From the NCBI GenBank assembly GCA_016716235.1, contig JADJWS010000001.1, forward strand, positions 248,001-312,000: DNA of 64,000 bases, written 5' to 3'. The DNA comes from Candidatus Defluviilinea gracilis. Its GTDB lineage: Bacteria; Chloroflexota; Anaerolineae; Anaerolineales; Villigracilaceae. Position 1 is the stretch's first letter. Every line of letters begins with the position of its first letter. Under the pieces are notes generated by a model. That model saw only the letters and a list, made by a program, of their open reading frames with translations, was not told where the DNA came from and searched no databases. The translations under genes were made by a program, and so were the position numbers. Of this stretch, positions 32,628-40,895 are shown piece after piece.

Positions 32628-33425
32628 TCATGATCTTTGTTTAACTTCGCTCGCATAATATTGATAGAGCAACCATACCGACGCCGCGCCGAGCAAATGC
32701 CAAAGGGCGTGTCCTTGCATGAGGCTGGTCTCGAAGCAAACGATGCGGGTGTTATCGAGAATCCAAATCACGTAGGCAACGGCGAGCAGGGTGATTCCGA
32801 GGCGTAATTTTTTTGTAGCGATGATCGGCGTTTGTTGTTTCAGGTACCGCGCTTCAAAGAACAAGGCGATGATGAGCGCGAGGGCAAAGACGAACCGTCT
32901 CGTATCGGGCAGGGAAATTTGTAACAGGCTGAGAAAAAGGACGATGGTAAGATACAGCCCAACAGTCGCGGCGAAGCGCAAACCCCAAATCCGCTCGAAG
33001 GCGTAGACGAGCATGAGCGTTGCGAGCATGAACATTCCCAGCACGTCGAAGAATTGACCGGTGAAGGTGAGCGAGGCGTGATAGAACGCGCTGCCAATGC
33101 CGATGACGAGACTCGACGCGCCGAAGATAACGGCATGACCGCGCGAGAAGCGCCGCGCGTTTTTCGACGATGTTAACGCCAACGCTCCGCTGAAGATATA
33201 TCCCAATGAGGAGATCGTGTTCGCCGTCTGGCGGATCGGGCTGTTTTGATTCGGTCTTTCGCAGAAGCAACCATGTTGCAGGCAGGTGGCGGGGCGCCAA
33301 TCTGCCCACGTGGAGGCGGGCAGGCTCATCAACACACCAAGCGTTATGGCGGAGATGAGCAGGGCGATCAGAAGAGGCAGCGCGTGTTTCACTACGCCTG
33401 AGTATACATGCGCAAACGCCTTCAA
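32628..33425 (-). CDS. Alkaline ceramidase-like membrane hydrolase
   Basis: 265 residues, about seven membrane segments. The ceramidase/CREST pattern is visible in order: 'CERPNQNSPIRQTANTISSL' near the N-terminus, 'GIGSAFYHASLTFTGQFFDV' with Ser, His and Asp, and a C-terminal 'MQGHALWHLLGAASVW' with two His for zinc. This suggests amide hydrolysis of a sphingolipid or a lipid like it. The start is taken as TTG at 33425 because AGGAAG lies 5 bases upstream; a GTG 11 codons inside is possible. Confidence 0.85.
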   Translation of the reverse strand: MKAFAHVYSGVVKHALPLLIALLISAITLGVLMSLPASTWADWRPATCLQHGCFCERPNQNSPIRQTANTISSLGYIFSGALALTSSKNARRFSRGHAVIFGASSLVIGIGSAFYHASLTFTGQFFDVLGMFMLATLMLVYAFERIWGLRFAATVGLYLTIVLFLSLLQISLPDTRRFVFALALIIALFFEARYLKQQTPIIATKKLRLGITLLAVAYVIWILDNTRIVCFETSLMQGHALWHLLGAASVWLLYQYYASEVKQRS

Positions 33426-33684
33426 TTTCTTCCTGTGTAGGCGTCACGCAGTTGGCGGGCAGTTGTATTGCCGCCGCAGTGCAACTACGGCGCAACAGGT
33501 AGGGTATTCGCATTAGAAAATCTCGAGGCTCAAAACACGGTGTTTTGCCTTCGAATCCGCTAATCCTTCGACAGGCTCAGGACAAGTCTTCGCCAATCTG
33601 CGCGAATTTTTCCGAGAAAGATTAGCGTGAATTCGTGAGGATTAGCGGACAAAAAATCCAAATGCGATTGCCTAGCGCAACAGG

Positions 33685-33715
33685 TTCAACTGCGTAAGTC
33701 CTGCTGTGTTAAACT
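33685..33715 (+). promoter_or_regulatory. Promoter-like hexamers next to the start of the gene at 33722
   Basis: TTCAAC (33685-33690), 19-base spacer, TAAACT (33710-33715), then ATG 7 bases later with no ribosome site. The layout suits a leaderless transcript. The rest of the 296-base spacer holds fold-back repeats ('CTTCGACAGGCTCAGG' at 33567, 'AGATTAGCG...GATTAGCG'). Confidence 0.4.
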
Positions 33716-33721
33716 TAACCC

Positions 33722-34738
33722 ATGGAAATCTGTTATTTGCTCGCCTTCCCCGATTCAGACGACGGCAAAACGCGACCGACCGAACAATTCAAAGGGCTGA
33801 TCAAAGACGCGCCGTATTTTCAACCGGTGGACATCGACCTCGTGACGCTGGGCGAAGAGACATTTTTGTTCGAGGGGTACGCCGTCAATGTCGTGCGGCA
33901 TCTCTACGACGACTGCGCGCAGATGATCGAATGCCGGTATCAGATCAGCGACCCGTTCGCCGCGCCGGTGTTGCTCACGCGCACGAATTTACAAAACGTG
34001 TTGCAATCGCGCTATATTCCTGAAAAGCACCGTCGCAGCGGATTGTTCGAGGAGTATTGGATCCTGTTGGTCAAAGACGCGACCCCCACTCCCGACCAAT
34101 GGATCGAAAAGAACGCGCTGGGGCTTTCAAACTTTATCCGCTCACAGCGCGATGTGTTCGACGCCGAAGAGATGCGCGAGATCCTCGGCTCGCGCGCGCG
34201 TTACTCCGCCGACGAACTCACGCTGGTGGATTGGGAGGGCGCCATCATCATCGCGCCGAAAGCCGATTTCCGCTCCGATATCGCCCTGCTCAAGATCGGC
34301 AATTATCAATTATTGCGTTACCGCATGTTGGACCAATCCATCGAAGACCTGCTCGACAAGATCAACGAATCGTTCTTTGAGAAACCGCGCCGTCCCCGCG
34401 CCACACGCGGGCTGATCCGCCAACTGACGGAACACCGCCTCGAGGTGATGCTCGATTTCGAACGCGCCGAACAAAGCCTGTTGCTCATCGGCGATTGGTA
34501 CACCGCCAAACTCTACGAGATCATTCACAACGAGCTCTACCTCAACGACTGGAAGCAAACCGTGCGCGGCAAACTCGATAGTCTCGAGAACATCGTTCAA
34601 ACCATCAAAGACAACCTTGCCGTCTCGTGGGAAAATCTGCTCGACCGTATCCAACTCGCTTTGTGGATCGTCATGCTCGTCGGTTACCTGTATTTATACT
34701 TTCTGGATGCCGGCTGGATCATCATCCCGCCTCGATAA
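33722..34738 (+). CDS. Conserved protein with C-terminal membrane anchor, function unknown
   Basis: 338 residues, mostly soluble and mixed alpha/beta, with long C-terminal helices and one membrane segment near the end ('IQLALWIVMLVGYLYLYFLD'). The C-terminal third ('LLRYRMLDQSIEDLLDKI', 'LEVMLDFERAEQSLLLIGDW') recalls RMD1/YagE (DUF155)-type tail-anchored proteins, but I cannot confirm it. The ATG is 7 bases from a -10-like box. It ends 3 bases before the lipoprotein gene, so they form one operon. Confidence 0.65.
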   Translation: MEICYLLAFPDSDDGKTRPTEQFKGLIKDAPYFQPVDIDLVTLGEETFLFEGYAVNVVRHLYDDCAQMIECRYQISDPFAAPVLLTRTNLQNVLQSRYIPEKHRRSGLFEEYWILLVKDATPTPDQWIEKNALGLSNFIRSQRDVFDAEEMREILGSRARYSADELTLVDWEGAIIIAPKADFRSDIALLKIGNYQLLRYRMLDQSIEDLLDKINESFFEKPRRPRATRGLIRQLTEHRLEVMLDFERAEQSLLLIGDWYTAKLYEIIHNELYLNDWKQTVRGKLDSLENIVQTIKDNLAVSWENLLDRIQLALWIVMLVGYLYLYFLDAGWIIIPPR

Positions 34739-34741
34739 AAC

Positions 34742-35773
34742 ATGCTCAGACGAAAACTCCTCCTCATCACCCTCGCGCTTCTTTCCTCGACGTTAGCCTG
34801 CCGCGCCGCCACGAGGCTGATCATCCCCGACACGCCGACTCCGCTCCCGCCGACTCTCACGCCAACCCCAACGCTGGTCCCGCCCACATCGACGCCGACG
34901 CCCATCCCCGAAGCCAGTTGCCCGGTCCAGGTTGCGGATATTCTGGAGGCTTCTCTCAATTTTGAAAGCAGTTCGGAGGAATCGCTGGAGGAGGAGATCT
35001 ATCTCGTCACCTATCGTGTGGATGGAGACGATCTCGGCAATCCCTATTTCGACTCGGTGCCGAGCAAATTCCGCGACGAGCAGGATGACCGCGCCACGCA
35101 CGAAGAGATTTGGAATTTATTCGCCAACCTCATCCCCCCCGACGAACGAGACTTTGTGGTGAGTTTTGCCATTGTCACCGATGGCGGCAGTGATGTGCTT
35201 GCCTCTGTTGGGCAATCGCAAAATAACGCCGAGGAGTGGGTGCTCGAGGTAGACATCCTCGACGCGGATGACCGGCGCGCCCTGGTCTTTACCTTGCTCC
35301 ACGAATTCGCCCATTTGATGACTCTGAATTCCTCGCAGGTGCCGCCCAACCTATCGGTATTTGACAATCCGTCTAACGATGAAATCTACCAGCGCGAGCT
35401 TGCCGCCTGCCCGAATTACTTCCCGGGCGAGGGATGCAGTAACGCGGATTCGTACGTCAACCAGTTCTTCGATCGGTTCTGGTTCAACTTGTACGCGGAA
35501 TGGCAGGAGATCGATACGATCGAGGATGAAGACGAATACTACGACCAGCTCGATGATTTTTATAACACATATCAAGACCAATTCCTCAGCGATTATTCCG
35601 TCACCAGCCCGGCGGAGGATATTGCGGAGGCGTTCGCATTTTTCATCCTTTCGCCCAAGCCGCCAGCGGATTCGATCGCCAATGAAAAAATCCTGTTCTT
35701 TCACGGGTTTCCTGAATTGATGCAATTGCGCGGGCAGATCCTGAATCAACTGTGCGCCGAATTCCCGCAATGA
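34742..35773 (+). CDS. Lipoprotein with HExxH zinc-peptidase motif
   Basis: 343 residues. Lipoprotein signal 'LLITLALLSSTLAC' (Cys20), a PT-rich linker (about 30-57), then a domain with 'LLHEFAHLMTL' (HExxH) and a downstream 'PAEDIAEAFAFF' whose Glu may be the third ligand. It also has 'CPNYFPGEGCSNADSYVNQF'. It is likely a surface-tethered metallopeptidase. Paralogous to the next gene, which it overlaps by 4 bases (ATGA). Family not named with certainty. Confidence 0.78.
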   Translation: MLRRKLLLITLALLSSTLACRAATRLIIPDTPTPLPPTLTPTPTLVPPTSTPTPIPEASCPVQVADILEASLNFESSSEESLEEEIYLVTYRVDGDDLGNPYFDSVPSKFRDEQDDRATHEEIWNLFANLIPPDERDFVVSFAIVTDGGSDVLASVGQSQNNAEEWVLEVDILDADDRRALVFTLLHEFAHLMTLNSSQVPPNLSVFDNPSNDEIYQRELAACPNYFPGEGCSNADSYVNQFFDRFWFNLYAEWQEIDTIEDEDEYYDQLDDFYNTYQDQFLSDYSVTSPAEDIAEAFAFFILSPKPPADSIANEKILFFHGFPELMQLRGQILNQLCAEFPQ

Positions 35774-36846
35774 GCGATCACAAAATTTCGTTCAAACGAT
35801 CCGATTCAACGTGGCGCAAAGCCACTGTACTGGTTGGCGGAATCATCCTCCTGTGTTGTTTCGGAGTGTTGGGGTATTCTGGATTATTATTTTATATCGT
35901 GGCGAACGATGTTTCCCTGATTCCTTCGCCCACGCTCGACCCCAATTGCAAAGAAACGGCTTGTCTCAATGCCTGCCTGCGGGTTCTGCCCGACTTCGCC
36001 GGCGTGAATCTTTCTGAATATAGAAATGAATTGGATGAAAAAGTAGGAGGATATAAACTGGTAGGCTACTGGATCAAACAAACTGACGGGTCCCTGCAAC
36101 GGTTGTCCAAACCGCAGGTTCCTTCTTATCTACAACCCTACCAGGACGATACCGAATTACATGCTCGCATTTGGAATTATGCAAGACGCCTCTTCGGCGT
36201 CACGGATCAAGTGTATATTTCCTATATCACGTTTTATGTGGACACAAATGTAGACGGCTATGCGGCCAGTGTGTGGAAGACCTCCAAGGGGAAATGGAGC
36301 TTGGAAATAAACCTGGCGGAATTCGATAGCGCCAGAGACACCACGGAAATCTTAGTTCACGAGCATGGCCACATCCTGACGTTGGATGATACGCAGGTCA
36401 CAGGAATTGGACCCTGGTATGATGAAACGATCAACAGGAAGGACTTCGATGCAAAGTCTCGACTATGCGGCGACCAATTCTTCACGGGCGCGGAATGCGC
36501 GCGCGCCGATTCCTACATCAACGAATTCGGAAAGCGTTTCTGGCATGGTCAGTTATTCGAGGATTGGGTAACCGCCTTCCTGCAAGCGAGCGAGACGGAG
36601 GAGAATAGCCCCATCCTGAACGAATTCTATTTGAAATACCCGGACCAGTTTGTAAGAGCCTATGCCGCCACCAACCCGGATGAAGATATCGCCGAATCAT
36701 GGACGGAATTCATCGTGCGTCTCAAACCTGCGGGTAACTCGATTGCCGAGCAAAAGGTGCTCTTCTTTTATGAATACCCGGAACTGGTGCAAACGCGAAC
36801 CGAGATCCTACAAGCGGTATGTCAGCAGGCGTTAGAGCAAAAGTAA
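35770..36846 (+). CDS. Membrane-anchored HExxH zinc-peptidase, paralogue
   Basis: 358 residues from the ATG at 35770, which overlaps the previous stop. One N-terminal membrane segment (about 20-45) replaces the lipobox. The ectodomain carries 'ILVHEHGHILTLDD' (HExxH), 'CGDQFFTGAECARADSYINEF' (quoted in part) and 'NPDEDIAESWTEF', in the same order as the preceding lipoprotein, then 'SIAEQKVLFFYEYPELVQ'. This is clear tandem duplication with two different anchoring modes. Confidence 0.78.
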   Translation: MSDHKISFKRSDSTWRKATVLVGGIILLCCFGVLGYSGLLFYIVANDVSLIPSPTLDPNCKETACLNACLRVLPDFAGVNLSEYRNELDEKVGGYKLVGYWIKQTDGSLQRLSKPQVPSYLQPYQDDTELHARIWNYARRLFGVTDQVYISYITFYVDTNVDGYAASVWKTSKGKWSLEINLAEFDSARDTTEILVHEHGHILTLDDTQVTGIGPWYDETINRKDFDAKSRLCGDQFFTGAECARADSYINEFGKRFWHGQLFEDWVTAFLQASETEENSPILNEFYLKYPDQFVRAYAATNPDEDIAESWTEFIVRLKPAGNSIAEQKVLFFYEYPELVQTRTEILQAVCQQALEQK

Positions 36847-36917
36847 GACCATGGTGGACACCCTAACAATACAAGTTAACCCCACCTTAAGGGGAAACGC
36901 CCGCCAGTAAATGGCAG

Positions 36918-36923
36918 TATAAT
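36918..36923 (+). promoter_or_regulatory. TATAAT box directly upstream of lepB
   Basis: A consensus -10 TATAAT ends 8 bases before the lepB ATG (36932). No ribosome site fits between them and the -35 region is weak, so a leaderless or very short leader transcript is suggested. Confidence 0.45.
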
Positions 36924-36931
36924 GCCGCCAC

Positions 36932-37531
36932 ATGGATTCGCTTCAACCCCCTCTCACAGAACAGAATTCCCCGCCTACGGGCGAAGCAGACCAACCCGTC
37001 GAATGGAAGCGTCCGCTGCGCGATATCCTCGAAACGCTTCTTCTTGCCGTCTTCCTGTATTTTGGGATCAACGCCGTCTCTGCCCGCGTGCGCGTGGATG
37101 GGTACAGCATGAACCCGTCGCTTGAGAACGGCGAATACATCCTGGTGAATAAACTGGCGTATAAACTCGGCGCGCCTTCGCGAGGCGATATCATTGTTTT
37201 CAGTTATCCGCGCGACCCCAGCCAGGACCTGATCAAGCGCGTGATCGGTTTGCCCGGCGATACGGTCGTGGTCGAAAACGGTCGGGTGCTGGTCAACGGG
37301 TTGCAGTTGGAGGAGCCGTACATTGCTTCGGCGCCGTTTTATAACGGCACATGGCAGGTGGACGAGGGAAGCCTGTTCGTGCTGGGCGATAACCGCAACG
37401 AGTCGAAAGATTCGCACGAGTGGGGTTTGCTCCCCATGGACAATGTGATCGGTAAAGCCGTGGTCATTTATTGGCCCCCTCCCAAATGGGAGATCATCAA
37501 CCACATCGACGTGGCTTTTGCCGCGCAATGA
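36932..37531 (+). CDS. lepB: Signal peptidase I
   Basis: 199-residue membrane-anchored protease that removes signal peptides from exported proteins. One membrane segment (about 31-51), catalytic Ser in 'VDGYSMNPSLENGEYILVNK' and catalytic Lys in 'QDLIKRVIGLPGDTVVVENG', and box E 'VLGDNRNESKDSHEWG'. Complete. The next small gene follows after 10 bases. Confidence 0.97.
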   Translation: MDSLQPPLTEQNSPPTGEADQPVEWKRPLRDILETLLLAVFLYFGINAVSARVRVDGYSMNPSLENGEYILVNKLAYKLGAPSRGDIIVFSYPRDPSQDLIKRVIGLPGDTVVVENGRVLVNGLQLEEPYIASAPFYNGTWQVDEGSLFVLGDNRNESKDSHEWGLLPMDNVIGKAVVIYWPPPKWEIINHIDVAFAAQ

Positions 37532-37541
37532 AGTTACCTTT

Positions 37542-37850
37542 ATGAACGATACCCATGCCGCTCCCCTCCAACCCCATGCAGACCGCGTTCCGTGCAGTGA
37601 ATGTTCGGCGGGCATTATGCACTTGCGCCACATCACCTATTTCACCTGGCTCAGCGAGGAACTCGTCACTGTGCCGAACTTCCCCGCCTGGATCTGCGAC
37701 CTGTGCGGCAGACGCGAATACGATGAGCGCGCCGTCTCGTGGCTGGCGATGCTCCTCAGCCCGGAAACGGGAAAGCCCACGCGCCGCGTCCATCGGACGC
37801 CCAAGCCTGCCCCGCCCGCGTTGAATCATCCCACCCCCCCGCTGGACTGA
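37542..37850 (+). CDS. YgiT-type zinc-finger protein
   Basis: 102 residues from the ATG at 37542. Two CxxC pairs ('CSECSAG' and 'CDLCGRREYDERAVSWL') separated by about 30 residues with 'HITYFTWLSEELVTVPNFPAW'-type sequence (quoted in part), which is the YgiT/MqsA-like zinc finger. It lacks the helix-turn-helix of MqsA and ends in a Pro-rich tail. Not near an MqsR-like toxin, so an antitoxin role is not supported. Confidence 0.72.
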   Translation: MNDTHAAPLQPHADRVPCSECSAGIMHLRHITYFTWLSEELVTVPNFPAWICDLCGRREYDERAVSWLAMLLSPETGKPTRRVHRTPKPAPPALNHPTPPLD

Positions 37851-37860
37851 CTCACACACC

Positions 37861-38403
37861 ATGGACTCTTCCTCTCGAACGTATCGTTTCCTTCCCGCAG
37901 ATTTATACACCGCCGGCTATCGTATCGTCGGCAAGGTGATGGCTGGCACGAGCGGCATCATGGGGACGATGAACGACCACACCAAGTCGCATCTTGAAGT
38001 GCATGATGCGCGGCTGGCGCGCATCCATATGCCCACAAAGTTAGTGGATCATTTTGAGGTAGTGAGGCTGGTGAAGACAAATATTTTCGCGTTGTGCGCC
38101 GCGCGCCGCGAAGACCTGGGTCCTGCGGCGGTGGTGCGCGGCGGGTATTCGAATGCCGCGCCTGTGCTTGCCCGGGTGACTTCGCAGGTGTACGAAGTGG
38201 AAGGGAAATTGGAGATTTCGGGTCGGTTCGATTTTTCGGTGCTGATTTCAGATACCACGCGCAATTTCATTCCGGTCTTCGACGCCGTGCTGGGAGCCAT
38301 CCTCATCCCCAACCTCAGGGTGGAAAGTCCCGCGATGTTGTTCAACCGCGTGTTCATCGATATGATGGCGCTCCTCAACCAGCGGGCGAAAGAGGATAAG
38401 TAG
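37861..38403 (+). CDS. Conserved protein of unknown function
   Basis: 180 residues, no membrane segment or signal peptide. 'MNDHTKSHLEVHDARLARIH', 'NIFALCAARREDLGP', then a beta-rich middle and 'FIPVFDAVLGAILIPNLRVE'. I do not recognise a family. It follows the zinc-finger gene by 10 bases and is probably cotranscribed from lepB. GC and codon use match the neighbours. Confidence 0.6.
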   Translation: MDSSSRTYRFLPADLYTAGYRIVGKVMAGTSGIMGTMNDHTKSHLEVHDARLARIHMPTKLVDHFEVVRLVKTNIFALCAARREDLGPAAVVRGGYSNAAPVLARVTSQVYEVEGKLEISGRFDFSVLISDTTRNFIPVFDAVLGAILIPNLRVESPAMLFNRVFIDMMALLNQRAKEDK

Positions 38404-38764
38404 CGGGCGTGGCGAAACAGGCGTGTCATAACCTTCTTTGCCACAGGGAACACCGAGACCGCAGAGAAAAATCTCTCTCTACCGGTACATTTGCACCGCT
38501 AAGTGTCGCCATGGCGCCATGCGACACCCGCAAAGAACATAAAGAAAACTTTTTTATCTTGGCGACCTTGGCGCGCTTTGCGGTAAATATCTTTCATGTA
38601 CGGTAGAGAAAAAAATCTCAAATTCTCTGTGGACTCTGCCGTGTCGCGACACGAACGGTGTGGCTTCGCAGACCCAAATAACCGCTCTCATGTAGCATGT
38701 AGCCAATTGCTTGACCATTGCAAGGCGGGATGATAAAATCCGCCCGCTTTACGAAAGAACGTTT
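38404..38764. other. Gene-free spacer with repeats upstream of tRNA-Glu
   Basis: Fold-back fragments of the families seen elsewhere: 'CACAGGGAACACCGAGACCG' near 38440, 'CTCTCTACCGGTAC' and 'TGTACGGTAGAG' as an inverted pair (about 38475 and 38596), and a small GTGTCGC...GCGACAC stem around 38505-38527. No convincing gene. Confidence 0.5.
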
Positions 38765-38837
38765 GCCCCCATCGTCTAGTGGACTAGGACGCAGCCCTTT
38801 CAAGGCTACGACCGGGGTTCGAATCCCCGTGGGGGCA
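38765..38837 (+). tRNA. tRNA-Glu (anticodon TTC)
   Basis: 73 bases forming a complete cloverleaf. Acceptor arms GCCCCCA (38765-38771) and TGGGGGC (38830-38836) with discriminator A; T-arm CCGGGGTTCGAATCCCCG; anticodon loop CTTTCAA giving TTC. CCA is not encoded. Confidence 0.97.
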
Positions 38838-38850
38838 CTAACAAAACCTA

Positions 38851-38876
38851 ACGCGCCGTGAGGCGCGTTTTTGTTT
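38851..38876 (+). terminator. Terminator of tRNA-Glu
   Basis: ACGCGCC, loop GTGA, GGCGCGT, followed by TTTTGTTTT. Confidence 0.88.
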
Positions 38877-38879
38877 TGG

Positions 38880-39235
38880 AACACTGAGTGTACTCCTGCG
38901 GGTTGAATGGATTCGGCACAAGGCTGTCCGCGCTGAGGAAGCGTCCCAGCTTGGGGGAGTAGAATCTCGACTGGTAATGGTAGATTCCCAAACCAGCGAT
39001 ATTCCGTTGCCCTGTGAAGAGTTTGTCCGTATACATGCTTCCTGTGGCGAGGCGCGTCTCGCCGAAGGAGTAATAGCGGTTTTCACCCACGATGTTGCCT
39101 GCTGAATCGGTCACGACGGACGCCGAGCCAAGGTGATCTTTCAAGGTGAAGTAGAGTGTACCATTGACTCGCACATCGTCCCGATGCTCTTTGGGATGGC
39201 TCCGCCAGCGGGATAGTAGGTTGTTGTGCCGATTA
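38880..39235 (-). pseudogene. Remnant of an RHS repeat-associated core
   Basis: Minus-strand reading 'GTLYFTLKDHLGSASVVTDS', 'YYSFGETRLATG', 'FTGQRNIAGLGIYHYQSRFY' and 'GRFLSADSLVPNPFNPQEY' is the RHS core of large wall-associated/toxin proteins. It breaks off before the expected 'NPLRYTDPSGH', right at the tRNA-Glu terminator. On the other side 'TYYPAGGA' is separated from the core by a short out-of-frame insertion. Both the N-terminal bulk and the C-terminal effector are missing. It is a decayed fragment beside a tRNA gene, as left by a mobile or rearranged region. Confidence 0.85.
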
Positions 39236-39620
39236 CCGAAATTAGCAACAAGAAGAGACTACCCATTTGATTACCTTACACTTTCAAAATCGGCATGCTG
39301 ATACACGCTGAAAACGCAGATTTTTCATTCTGAATCAGCGAAAATCAGCGCACTTCGCGGTCTGCGACCCCAAAACCTTTGTGTAAGGTACTCAGACTTC
39401 TCATGGAAGACACTGTTTCGTAAGTACACAGATTCGACGGATTACACGGTCAAACAAGGGTTATCAAATAGTTTTCTCCGTGAAATCCGTGTGATCCGTG
39501 TCCAAAAAAGACTTCAGAAACACTCTCTAAAGACAATCTCCACTCTCATTTCTCTATTCTCTACTCTCTACTCTCTATTCTCTATTCTCTATTCTCTACT
39601 CTCCACTCTCCAGTCTCTCA
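39236..39620. other. Gene-free spacer with fold-backs and a heptad satellite
   Basis: Contains 'CCTTACAC...GTGTAAGG' (about 39275 and 39372), an 'ACACAGATTCGACGGATTAC' / 'GTGAAATCCGTGTGATCCGT' fold-back (39418-39500), and a 7-base tandem array of TCTATTC/TCTACTC units (about 39552-39617) at the 3-prime side of the C45 gene. No gene visible. Confidence 0.7.
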
Positions 39621-40736
39621 TCACGCATCCAAGTGATACGTGTGATACGCGTTCTGGCACGGGTTGCCCCAGGCGATGTGCATTTCGCGGGCGGTCAGGT
39701 CGATGACCAGCGCCGAAATGGTGCTCTCGCGGTCCATCGGGTCGATACCGGCGATGTTGTGATTGCAAATGGAGTTCGGCAGGTTCACATGATCCTTCTG
39801 GATCGTCTGCAGGGTTTTGATCGTATGGGTCGAGTTCTCGCGCAGTAAGCGGTTCGCGCGGAAGTAGCGCACGCGAGAAGAGATCAACTCCTCGGGGTCC
39901 TTCTCGATCTCCTTCATGGTCGGCGAAAGATAATGGTTCGTGTGAACCATATATCCGTCAGTGCCGTGCAAGATGTCGAAACGCTTCGCCGAGACCTCCA
40001 CCGAATACATCTCCCCGCTTTCATGAACGAGCAGGTGGTTGTACCCCGCGGCGCGATGCGAGATGAGCATCCGCCCGATGGCGCCTGAAATACGACGCGA
40101 GGAAAGAACGGCGCGCGCGACAACCAGGCGGGGAATGCCGATGCGGGAATCGTTCGGGTAGACCGAATCGATCAACTGGGCGATGCCGTAGGCGTTGAAT
40201 CCCACGTTAGGGAGCAATCCGCCGTACGTCATGGCAAGAAACGGAGGTTCCTCCTTCGGCTTCGCCAAAACCACATACACATCATTCTCGTCTTCCGGCA
40301 CCCAATCCTCGTTGTGCGCCGCCAGCACATGACCATCCGCCGCGCGCTGTTCGTTCACCGCAAAACTGGTGCAGCGCGTAAGATGCAAGGCGTCCATCGT
40401 CATGGCTTCCATGGTATTGAGTGCCACCACATCATCGAACGACACATTCGCCCCCTCGGCAATGCCGCGCATTTCATCCACGTATTGGGGATAACGCTCC
40501 TCGGCGAACGGCAAATACTTACGCGACTGGATCTGCGCGCCTCCCCACGTGAGTTCCAGAGTATTGTACGATTGGTCGATCAACACGCGGGCATTCTCGA
40601 TGCTATGTTGAACCTGCTCGCGCCTCGCCTCGCCGATCTGCCTGCCCATGTCGCGGTGTGTGCCCGAAACCTCCACCAGCGGCGGCGCGGATTGATGAAG
40701 TATCGTGTTCGGGATGGGGTTTTGTTGTAATGCCAT
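39621..40736 (-). CDS. C45-family acyltransferase/peptidase (Ntn hydrolase)
   Basis: 371 residues from the ATG at 40736, preferred because GGAGG lies just upstream and the frame before it is spacer. 'LTRCTSFAVNEQRAADGHVL' contains the expected autoprocessing Cys of penicillin acyltransferase-like C45 proteins, followed by 'AAHNEDWVPEDEND'. 'YNHLLVHESGEMYSVEVSAK' is also typical. Family members hydrolyse or transfer acyl groups on peptides, penicillins or amino-lipids; substrate unknown. A 7-base satellite abuts the stop codon. Confidence 0.88.
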   Translation of the reverse strand: MALQQNPIPNTILHQSAPPLVEVSGTHRDMGRQIGEARREQVQHSIENARVLIDQSYNTLELTWGGAQIQSRKYLPFAEERYPQYVDEMRGIAEGANVSFDDVVALNTMEAMTMDALHLTRCTSFAVNEQRAADGHVLAAHNEDWVPEDENDVYVVLAKPKEEPPFLAMTYGGLLPNVGFNAYGIAQLIDSVYPNDSRIGIPRLVVARAVLSSRRISGAIGRMLISHRAAGYNHLLVHESGEMYSVEVSAKRFDILHGTDGYMVHTNHYLSPTMKEIEKDPEELISSRVRYFRANRLLRENSTHTIKTLQTIQKDHVNLPNSICNHNIAGIDPMDRESTISALVIDLTAREMHIAWGNPCQNAYHTYHLDA

Positions 40737-40895
40737 GAGACCTCCAATAAAATCAATCTGCCCCGGGCGAATACCCGGGGCAGACAAATTATAACAGCGA
40801 TGCTCCCACCCTCCCGCAGGTTTTCTCGCAGCGCTCCGTTGATTCAACCGAACCTGCGGGACGTTTTACATGCGCGAATTACATCATGCGGACTT

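Noticed and set aside
37542..37850. MqsA-like antitoxin
   Set aside because: Only the zinc finger is present. There is no helix-turn-helix and no MqsR-like neighbour; it sits in the lepB operon.
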